Of a stretch of 26,134 bases of DNA, positions 19,151 to 26,134 are shown piece after piece. The DNA comes from Phaeoceros laevis. Lineage: Eukaryota; Anthocerotophyta; Anthocerotopsida; Notothyladales. The position numbers and the translations under genes are program-made. How positions within the stretch are numbered: position 1 is the first letter of the stretch; each line of letters begins with the position of its first letter. The DNA lies in NCBI GenBank assembly GCA_049999765.1, contig JBNGIQ010007854.1, positions 1 through 26,134 of the forward strand. The letters are read 5' to 3'. A model generated the notes under the pieces. That model was not told where the DNA came from and ran no database searches. It worked only from the letters and a program-made list of their open reading frames with translations.

Positions 19151-19597
19151 CTCGCTTAGGGTTAGGACGGTTCGGACACGAAGAGTATAAAATTTTGGGG
19201 TATGCCTGACTGACCTATCGTCTATCAATAGACAAACATGTTTATAACATTTTGTTCAGACACATAAGGTCCGTTTGAGTCTCGAGAGCATATCCATCTC
19301 TTCCAAACTTTGCCATTGTTTCGCATTTCATCCTTTGCTTTGTGTCTTTAACAATTTACAATGATGTTTAAGCGTTGGTTCGGTTGCCGGAACTTGTGTG
19401 GGTGTTTCGCTCCACCACAGAACAACATGGACGGGCTCGATAACGGTGGCGCTACCATGACGATGCCCTCCACCAACACTAGCACAGAAGCGGTGCAGCC
19501 CAACTCCTCCAAACAACTCCTCCAAATGTCATACCTGAATAGTTGGAGGACATTGCAAGACCTCCAGGAGCATTGTTTGATGGAGTGTTTGCATGTG

Positions 19598-19915
19598 CTA
19601 CTTATGACGATGCTCAAACGAACTTTTGCAGGCATCATCCGAAGTCACTTTGGAAATGCTAATCAGATAGGAGGACCAGGAGTGCCAAGAATGAGAATTC
19701 TCATGCTGCACCGCAGTGAGAGACAACCTTCTCTCATAGTTGAGAATCTTGGAGTCATAATCAAAGATCTTTTTCTTCATGGCGTCATAATCAGACAACT
19801 TGTCCTTGATCGCCTTAAGATCGGAGGAGAACTTTTCATGAAAATTTTCACTCATCAATTTGACCGCTTCGTCCATCTTGTCCCCCATATCGATGACGTG
19901 CTGCACAAACTGCTG
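19598..19915 (-). pseudogene. transposon-encoded coiled-coil exon remnant
   Basis: The minus strand reads QQFVQHVIDMGDKMDEAVKL and continues as a charged helical region, about 60 residues to YDSKILNYERRL, with an in-frame stop just upstream (TGA in GTGTGA). The frame then runs into sequence shared with copy B. It probably belongs to the same transposon gene as the remnant at 20597-21673. The plus-strand open frame over it looks like its shadow. Confidence 0.4.
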
Positions 19916-20596
19916 CGGTACACTTCACACCTGAAGCACGAGGAGCTTTGCACAATTACGACCGTTACTTCCACGCAGAGCTGCGGCACGCAAGTTTCTG
20001 CCGTGCACACTACGAACACGCTCTCTGCCGACGCTTCAGTGTATTAAAGAGTTCAAGTAAGGATTCGAGAATTGGAGTTCTAATTGCTCCATAGCCAACA
20101 GACAGCCATTGGCTTTTCTAAATCTCTCTGAGTCTTGCTGAACTCAACCTGTACAGGACAATGAGTTCGTGTATCGTGTGGAGGGAATTACTAGACTTAT
20201 TCTCTTTAGCCTTATCCTAATTTGAATGCGGAACGGTGCAATTTTTGTATCATTATGATTACACTTACTTCCCTTTTTAGTAAGATGCTTTGCATATAAA
20301 CACGCAAATTGATATCGATATGTCTCATCCGAACTGCAATAAGTGTATCAAGGTAATCTTAATTTGTTAGCCAATGTGGATATAGTCCCACATTAATTTG
20401 TTAGCGGATGTGGGTACATTACATCCTATTTTACACAATTTATTTCATCTCAATGTTCGACTTTCAGCTTTCAACTACTAGAGTTATGTCATGCTAGTTG
20501 AAATACCATATATGCTGTAATTAATTGACATACTGATCCGTGTCTATGCTGCGGCAATCCCTTGAGCAGTGACTTGGCTAGCGTTTAGGTCCTCAA

Positions 20597-21673
20597 CTAG
20601 GTGAGGTCATGACCTAGTTTACTAGAAGCTAGCCTAAGATCATGAATTTGCTGCAAATGTTGTGGTACTTGAAGAGATACTTGCTTCACCGTTTGCTGAC
20701 TCATCCACATTATATCCTTATCATCTACGTGCTTCATAATTCCATCTGTGTTTTCTCCCACAGCTTCCTCCACGCCATGCATAACGGATTTGAAGAAACA
20801 TCTCAGCTTCATTTCCGCAGTTCCACTGCACATTTGTTGCAGATCCTTTACCTCCTGTTGCAAATCCTTTACCTCTTGTTGCAGATCCTCTACCTCCTGT
20901 TGCAGATCCTCCACCTTTTTCTTTTGCTCCTGTAATTCCTATGTAAGCTGGGTTAGCCTTTGATCCATAACCTACTATCCTTTACTGGTCTCCAACATCA
21001 GAGTGCCTCTACCATGCTCGGCGCTTTGCGGTGACACTATCTCCATGTCCTCCTTCTGAAAAACTTGAGAGAGCTTATAATCTCCTATCTGTTGATCTTC
21101 AACCAAATTTCTAATACATGTTTTATTAGTGGCCTGCATAATACCTTCCACAAATGGCCCTCCATCATGGCGATGACACAGAAGGTGAATAGGTGGACTT
21201 ATTCCACTGGAAGTAGAGGGTCCAGGTGGTTGAGGTAGTTGAGGTGATCCTGGTTTGGTTTTGCTCTTACTCTTCTTTTTTTCCATTCTGCACGAAAAAG
21301 TGAAAAACATCAACGCTAAAAAAAGTGTGCAAAAACGTCAACGTTAACAAAGCGCAATAAACTATACGATAGAAAACTCCACACCTTGGCGGACAGCGTG
21401 GGGTCACGACAGCGTAGCTTCTCTCAGTTAAGATGTCAGAACCTACATATGTTACCACACCCAATCAGGTCAGCATACTGCCAGGAATCTAGTTAGTTCG
21501 TACATATCTCCTACAAGCAAATCAACAAAGTATAAAAGACTCACCTGCACGTTTGCAAGATGTTGTCTATGCTCGACTGAGGTGGCCTGAACAGCATGTG
21601 CATGCACGATGTCTCCAGCTTCACTAAGATCTTTCACGAGTTCAGGACCTGCATAAGAACCATAGTGCACCAT
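20597..21673 (-). pseudogene. transposon coiled-coil protein remnant, multi-exon, with in-frame stops
   Basis: From high to low coordinates there is first an exon (to 21545) reading ELVKDLSEAGDIVHAHAVQ, which ends at a GTGAGT donor. Next comes a frame from MEKKKSKSKTKPGSPQLPQ (about 21280) to LETSKG. Two TAG stops, MDQRLTQLT, another TAG and then ELQEQKKK continue in the same frame. This leads into four heptads of the DLQQEVK type and a tail ending HDLT-TGA at 20597. All pieces from LETSKG onward are in one frame, so the stops are nonsense changes, not shifts. The gene content resembles accessory coiled-coil proteins of En/Spm-type elements, but I cannot match a named family. Confidence 0.5.
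20830..20925. repeat. 21-bp minisatellite encoding heptads
   Basis: About four tandem 21-bp units of the type CAGATCCT(T/C)(T/C)ACCTCCTGTTG read on the minus strand as DLQQEVK/E. Each unit is exactly one coiled-coil heptad. Confidence 0.85.
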
Positions 21674-22321
21674 TTGTTTTCCATAGCAAAGTGTCTTCTA
21701 AAAAGATGCTTTAGGGTAGCCGGTTTCATTGACAAGCACAATTCTATCTTTGCATTTCCCCTCGAGTAATCAAAACATAATGCTCATGGACATTCAGTGC
21801 ATTGTCGCAACTTGCACCGTGTGCCCCTAAGTGAGCCGATAGATACCTGAAATCTGGGGGCCTCAGCCCTTCTTCCTAGGTTCAGGCTTACCCTAGAGCT
21901 GCACTCGAACGGGCGGCTCCATGGCCCCCTGGATGTGGAAGGCACCATGACCCATCTGCGTATCCAAGGAAACGAGCTGAGCATCAAACCAAGTTGACTT
22001 AAACATGTTGTTCAAACACAACACCTCGACGCACCTCACTCACATGCTGCCCTGCCAATTGGCCTTGCCGAGCATTCGCTAAGAAAGCCTGTAGGCAAAT
22101 TTCAGATTGCAGAGCCCGCGACTGTGAGAGCTCCGCCTTGATTGCTAGCAGAGAATACCCGAGGCTCCTTCCTGCGTTGGGGCAGCAGCAGCACAGCGGG
22201 AAGGGCGAGTCTCAGGAGTTAGAGATCTCCTGCAGGAGCTCCACAAGCTGAACCGCTGCACACCGATATCCTACGTGCAGGGAAACACAGGGATGAGCAC
22301 ACGCTCGGCACACAAGAGTGT
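21674..22321. other. interior of copy A, no gene assigned
   Basis: Two GC-richer stretches (about 21840-21990 and 22020-22300) stand out from the AT-rich surroundings and may be captured host DNA. No continuous frame or motif was recognised on either strand. Confidence 0.35.
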
Positions 22322-22560
22322 GTGTGAGAGTGAGGTCATGACCTAGCTAAGTAGAAGCTAGGTAGGAGTGTGCGTGTGAGAGTTTAGGTCTTGGCTAGAG
22401 TTTAGGTCCCGAACTAGGTGAAGTCATGACCTAGTTAACTAGAAGCTAGGAAGGAGTGTGTATGAGAGAGTTTAGGTCATGCCGGCATGTCTAAACTTAT
22501 AGTTAGCCGGCCTGCTATGAGTTTAGACATACCTATAACTTGGAAGCTATTATTTAGCTA
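22322..22560. repeat. subterminal motif array of copy A
   Basis: Repeats of TTTAGGTC and the 12-bp palindrome AGGTCATGACCT (22333-22344, with a one-base variant near 22417) alternate with CTAGAAGCTAGG. The same array recurs in copy B at 24840-25160, and one unit lies at 20604-20615. Confidence 0.75.
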
Positions 22561-22561
22561 G

Positions 22562-22652
22562 GAGTTTAGGTCATGAACTAGTAAGCTTATTTGAGCACAG
22601 TGCCCATTAGACACTGTGCTTACATAAGCTTACTAGTTCATGACCTAAACTC
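22562..22652. repeat. two transposon ends facing each other (large inverted repeat)
   Basis: The 41-bp right end of copy A (22562-22602) and the 41-bp left end of copy B (22612-22652) are inverted repeats separated by nine bases, CCCATTAGA. The outer 29 bp match perfectly, and the innermost eight (GCACAGTG/CACTGTGC) also match. Confidence 0.9.
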
Positions 22653-22822
22653 AGGACTGACTTCGAACACGCTACTCAGCGTGTATTTTTTGAAAATGCA
22701 TTATTTCGGGCTTTTTTTTTTACGAAGGCCTTTTGGGGCACCAAAACCCTAGCGATCTATCGGAGAACCTGTTTGATAGGAGACCCTGTTCCAAGTCTCC
22801 TGGGAGTTTTAACCCTTAAAGG

Positions 22823-22850
22823 CCCAACTAACCATTTTTGGTTAGTTGGG
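22823..22850. repeat. 12-bp perfect stem-loop
   Basis: CCCAACTAACCA at 22823-22834 pairs with 22839-22850 around a TTTT loop. GGCC flanks almost extend the stem. It lies within the left part of copy B. Confidence 0.9.
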
Positions 22851-23123
22851 GGCCGTGGAAGGTTTCTTACCTATTTGGCATGTATTTTTATTTTTTAATC
22901 CGCAAAAAACAGCAGACACCCAATCTTGGGTTCGAATCCTATCTCTGACATATGGTTAAATTATCATTAACTATAGTTAACTATGTGTAAATAGCGTTTA
23001 TTTTTTAACTGCAGGGGTGACCTGAGATTCATCCTGCCAAGCCTAAAAAGGTGTCGCGGCTCGTTTCTTTATTTAGGCTCAGTTATACAGGCTCGGGAGC
23101 AGCATGCTTGGTGCTCTCTTTAG

Positions 23124-23333
23124 TTAGGCGTGGCTGGAGGCGACGGCGCCCGCCGCCGCGTGCGTCTTCACCAGCACGGCCTTGGCCAGCTTCTTCCCTC
23201 TCAAATATCCAGGCATCATCTTCATAGTCAGCTCCACAGATTCGATGAATGACTTCCAGGGTGTCTGATTCGACGGGTGCGGCTCTAGCCGCTTCCAGCT
23301 CAGCCAGACTGAAGGGTAAAGGTGGTAAGGCAT
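23124..23333 (-). pseudogene. GC-rich coding fragment inside copy B, possible captured host exon
   Basis: In one minus-strand frame this reads LSWKRLEPHPSNQTPWKSFI, then a segment ending KKLAKAVLVKTHAAAGAVA and a TAA. Third positions are strongly G/C, unlike the AT-rich transposon around it. A longer frame (151 codons, 23083-23538) overlaps it but has less biased codons in this segment; it may carry the upstream part if a frameshift separates them. I do not recognise the parent gene. Confidence 0.35.
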
Positions 23334-23502
23334 GGCAATTTATTATTGTAGCAACAACATAAGCCATTTTCATGCCAGCGTCCTTCAAAACTTCATTGCG
23401 CTGCATCTCTTTCCTGGACAAACACATGTTGTCCAGTTCTCTGCACACAATATTCATCTCATCCCCTCCGATCTGGCGTCGCCCGCTTTCCATCACATCC
23501 TC

Positions 23503-23572
23503 AATGCCTCCTTTGGTGATCATTGAGTTGTTGCTCAATGCCTCATCTGGTGATCATTGAGTTGGTGCCTCC
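23503..23572. repeat. short tandem duplication, about 34 bp
   Basis: Two units of AATGCCTC(C/A)T(T/C)TGGTGATC followed by ATTGAGTTG(T/G)TGC are adjacent. Confidence 0.8.
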
Positions 23573-24255
23573 TATATCAGCAGGTGTTATTGTTACTAGA
23601 TTGTTGGCATCTTTGCTCCAACAGTTGCACCTAATGTTGAATGCAGGGAATCCACTTCCCATGAGGTCAAATGTCATACCTGACTAGTTGGAAGACATTG
23701 CAGGACCTCCAAGAGCATTAACAAGGTCTCCGATTAATCGGGTATAGGACAACCCCGTAACCGTTTGGTGAAAATGTACCGGACAGGAAGACATTATTTT
23801 CAAAAAAGGTCTATGTACATCAATTTAAGTTTCGTGTGCGCAAAAACAGTGCACGGAATCCACCGCCATGGCTGGAATCATGCAAACTAGTTCAAGTGCT
23901 AAAAAAGAGGCTCCTCACTATAGTACCTTGGCTTGTAAGAACTCCAATATCATGCTATATCATATACTGCGCATCTTGCACTAGTCCTCATGCATTTTTG
24001 TAGTTTTTTCATAAGGTACTGCTCATTCCGATGCTGCATATGGCTCAGTCTCTTTATCGAATGATTGCCCCATGTGGTATTTGATGGAGTGTTTGCATGT
24101 GCTACTTGTGAGGATGCTCGAACTTTTGCAGGCATCATCCGAAGTCACTTTGGAAATGCTAATCAGATAGGAGGACCAGGAGTGCCAAGAATGAGAATTC
24201 TCATATCCTGCACCACGGCAGTAAGAGACTTTCGAGTGAGTAACTACAACAAAGT

Positions 24256-24576
24256 GGCAAATAAAACTTACTCTCAAGATCCCAAAATCCACAAGAGGAA
24301 TATCTCTTCTTCTCAGTTCGGCCACAAATTCTGCACAAACAGGACATGTTCAAGTCGTTTCAAACAAGATAACAAGACAACAACTAAAGCAGAGTGACAA
24401 GTAAAACTTACTCTCAAGATTCCAAATGCATCAGTATCCAGCTCAGTGGCGAGTTCATGTAAAATTCTAAGAACTTCTTTCTTGTTCAAATCGATCTCTT
24501 TGTTGATCATATCCTGCACATCATCATCTGTGGCCTCATGGAAAAATGTGTTTAAATCTGCCCTGGTCTTCACCAA
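24256..24576 (-). pseudogene. transposon exon remnants with duplicated splice-donor module
   Basis: The minus strand reads TRADLNTFFHEATDDDVQDM, continues to ATELDTDAFGILR and reaches GTAAGTTTTACTTG. A second stretch, VAELRRRDIPLVDFGILR, is followed by almost the same donor and intron start. The two exon ends are about 143 bp apart and clearly duplicated. Simple splicing of the two does not keep a frame, so this is a remnant of the copy B gene. Confidence 0.4.
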
Positions 24577-25219
24577 CTCCTCCCTTAGGGCACGCTGAAC
24601 TGCAATAGGTGTATCAAGGTAATCTTAATTTGTTAGCCGATGTGGGTATAGTCCCACCATAATTTGTTAGCGGATGTGGGTACATTACATCCTTTTTTAC
24701 ACAATTTATTTCATCTCAATGTTCGGCTTTCAGCTTTCAACTACTAGAGTCATGCCATGCTAGTTAAAATTCCATATATGCTGTAATTAATTGACATACC
24801 CATCCGTGTCCATGCTGCGGCAATCCCTTGAGCCGTGACTTGGCTAGCGTTTAGGTCCTAAACTAGGTGAGGTCATGACCTAGCTAACTAGAAGCTAGCC
24901 TAAGGTAGGAGTGTGTGTGTAAGAGTGAGGTCATGACCTAGCAGTAGAAGCTAGGTAGGAGTGTGTGTGTGAGAGTTTAGGTCTTGGTTAGAGCTTAGGT
25001 CGCGAACTAGGTGAGGTCATGACCTAGTTAACTAGAAGCTAGGAAGGAGTGTGTGTGAGAGAGTTTAGGTCATGCCTGCATGTCTAAACTTATAGTTAGC
25101 CGGTCTGCTATGAGTTTAGACATACCTATAACTTGGAAGCTATTATTTAGCTAGGAGTTTAGGTCATGAACTAGTAAGCTTATTGAAGCACAGTGTCCAA
25201 GTGTCCTGGGAGTTTTAAA

Positions 25220-25251
25220 TCATGAACTAGTAAGCTTATTGAAGCACAGTG
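25220..25251. repeat. extra copy of the transposon right end
   Basis: The last 32 bp of the copy B terminus (CATGAACTAGTAAGCTTATT to CACAGTG) are repeated 56 bp further right, followed by CCCAAGTG. The spacer CCTGGGAGTTTTAA also occurs near 22799. Confidence 0.9.
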
Positions 25252-25820
25252 CCCAAGTGTTCGATTGTAATGAAGAGGTTATATCAGAAAACATTGATAC
25301 AATAGAATGCTCAATGGTATTAGTCTATAGGGGTAACTCTACCCCTTTTAGACTACTTGTCAAGATTCAAAAAATCACTATAAAGTGCTTACACTATTAC
25401 ACCCACAAAAAGGAAGAGCAAACACATGGCGTTCTATAAATGATAAGTTGATATGTAGGAGGAATTTAATGTTAAAGCTAGTGGTAAGTTGTGAGGCATG
25501 AGTGGGATGTGCAATAAGAAACGCAAATAGCATGGGGTTGGGTTATTTCTAAATATGAAATGAATGTAGTAAACACAAAAACCATGGGGTTGGTTTGCAA
25601 GTATGTAACACCAACCTAAATATGTATATCCAAAATCTTGAAGATGTTCATCTATACTATTTCATGATGTATTCTTCTAAATTTTTTATAATTTTCTTAG
25701 TAGCTGAGATTTGAGTAAATAAGGCAACTAATAGCAACTAAGGAAGAGGTTTGAATTTCTGAAAAGAGGAAGAAATAAATGCACAATATAAATAGCTGTC
25801 ACTTCCTTAGCGGATTCTAT
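25252..25820. other. AT-rich intergenic
   Basis: No gene, RNA or transposon ends recognised. A local repeat of ATGGGGTTGG(G/T)TT occurs twice (about 25531 and 25583). Confidence 0.5.
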
Positions 25821-25973
25821 GTAACTATTTTGTTTACAGTAAAAAACTAAAATCCATATTTGGAGTTAAAGTAGGGGACTAAACTAGTTTTTAACTGTAA
25901 CTATTCTCTTTACAGTAAAAAACTAAAATCCACACTTGGAGTTAAAGTAGGGGCCTAAACTAGTTTTTAAACT
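25821..25973. repeat. 76-bp tandem duplication
   Basis: Units 25821-25896 and 25897-25973 both start GTAACTATT and contain ACAGTAAAAAACTAAAATCC, GGAGTTAAAGTAGGGG and CTAAACTAGTTTTTAA. A further 24-bp duplication of ACTCTTATGTACTAAGA follows at about 25983-26020. Confidence 0.9.
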
Positions 25974-26134
25974 AGCGCGCAAACTCTTATGTACTAAGAA
26001 CGTATACTCTTATGTACTAAGATTCTAAGAACGAATATATGTAAAATGAACACAGCATTAACACAACAAATATCCACTTTAGTCGGACTCCCTCTCCACT
26101 ATAGTTTAGCTACAGGATACGATACAATAAAAGA

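Larger units (their letters stand above)
19525..22602. mobile_element. CACTA-like element, copy A (right end present, left end not found)
   Basis: Blocks of this region recur in the same order in copy B: 19525-19574 matches 23669-23720, 19577-19706 matches 24082-24206, 20331-20638 matches 24597-24903, and 22322-22602 matches 24917-25195. The right end (22562-22602) is the same 41-bp terminal repeat as in copy B and finishes GCACAGTG. Compared with B, copy A holds an extra 1.7 kb (about 20639-22321) with coiled-coil coding remnants. No matching CACTGTGC left terminus was found upstream, so the left border given is only the first shared block. Confidence 0.65.
22612..25195. mobile_element. CACTA-like (En/Spm superfamily) transposon, copy B, 2584 bp, non-autonomous
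   Basis: Terminal inverted repeats of 41 bp lie at 22612-22652 and 25155-25195. They differ only at two adjacent bases (AC versus CA, 11 bases in) and begin with CACTG, as in the CACTA/G class. The right subterminal region holds the AGGTCATGACCT/TTTAGGTC array. There is no transposase. The interior contains exon remnants shared with copy A and a GC-rich coding fragment. The flanking trinucleotides (AGA on the left, TCC on the right) do not give a target-site duplication. Confidence 0.7.

Noticed and set aside
19361-20047. 228-codon plus-strand open frame
   Set aside because: It overlaps coiled-coil coding sense on the minus strand and runs through transposon blocks shared with copy B, where it is not conserved as a frame. 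It is most likely an antisense shadow.
5489-20960. Repeated in-frame TAG codons (heme lyase relic, transposon gene) as stop-codon recoding
   Set aside because: The affected loci are also truncated or decayed, the intact genes end normally in TGA, TAA or TAG, and nuclear recoding of UAG is not known in land plants.
22929-22939. GGTTCGAATCC, a perfect tRNA B-box
   Set aside because: No acceptor stem, A-box or anticodon arm can be built upstream. At most it is a tRNA-derived repeat remnant.
24870-24881. AGGTCATGACCT as a steroid-receptor-type response element
   Set aside because: The half-site matches by sequence only; plants lack these receptors, and the motif tracks with the transposon ends.
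1-26134. CRISPR arrays, rRNA, bacterial operons or prophage
   Set aside because: The window has spliced plant genes and plant transposons; no regularly spaced short repeats with unique spacers or rRNA-like sequence were seen.

Overview
This is nuclear DNA of a land plant. The evidence is intron-containing genes for a plant MLO protein and for the photosystem I subunit PsaK, a nuclear organelle-type PPR RNA-editing protein, and a tract of decayed plant transposons. Three clues narrow the group. The PPR protein ends in a variant DYW domain (KP instead of PG, DRH instead of DYW) of the kind linked to U-to-C organellar editing. A relic of a holocytochrome c synthase (heme lyase) gene lies beside it; that enzyme is not the usual plant system. 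All introns I could resolve are about 80-210 nt. Together these fit a hornwort best; a lycophyte such as Isoetes or a fern is possible. This placement is inference.

Layout: 1-1.1 kb holds only a weak open frame. 1.11-4.53 kb (-) is a 1140-residue PPR-PLS-DYW protein, with a frame-shifting tandem duplication over its 5' end. 5.03-5.86 kb (+) is a broken heme lyase gene. 6.72-8.48 kb (+) encodes a coiled coil followed by three tandem retropepsin-like domains, each lacking the catalytic aspartate. 8.59-9.32 kb is a decayed low-complexity coding relic. 9.96-13.31 kb (-) is an apparently intact 15-exon MLO gene. 15.14-15.75 kb (-) is an intact three-exon PsaK gene. 16.2-17.1 kb has foldbacks and a weak coiled-coil gene candidate.

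From about 17.9 kb to the right end the window is repeat-rich and AT-rich. It contains small tandem duplications and two copies of a CACTA-like transposon. Copy B (22612-25195) is bounded by 41-bp terminal inverted repeats starting CACTG. Copy A ends at 22602, nine bases from B, and carries remnants of a minus-strand, intron-containing coiled-coil gene. Copy B holds a GC-rich coding fragment that may be captured host sequence. The subterminal regions carry repeated TTTAGGTC motifs and the palindrome AGGTCATGACCT.

The genes do not form one pathway. The likeliest biological novelties are the triplicated, catalytically dead retropepsin-like protein, the putative U-to-C editing factor, and the heme lyase relic, which may reflect loss of the mitochondrial CCM cytochrome c system in this lineage.
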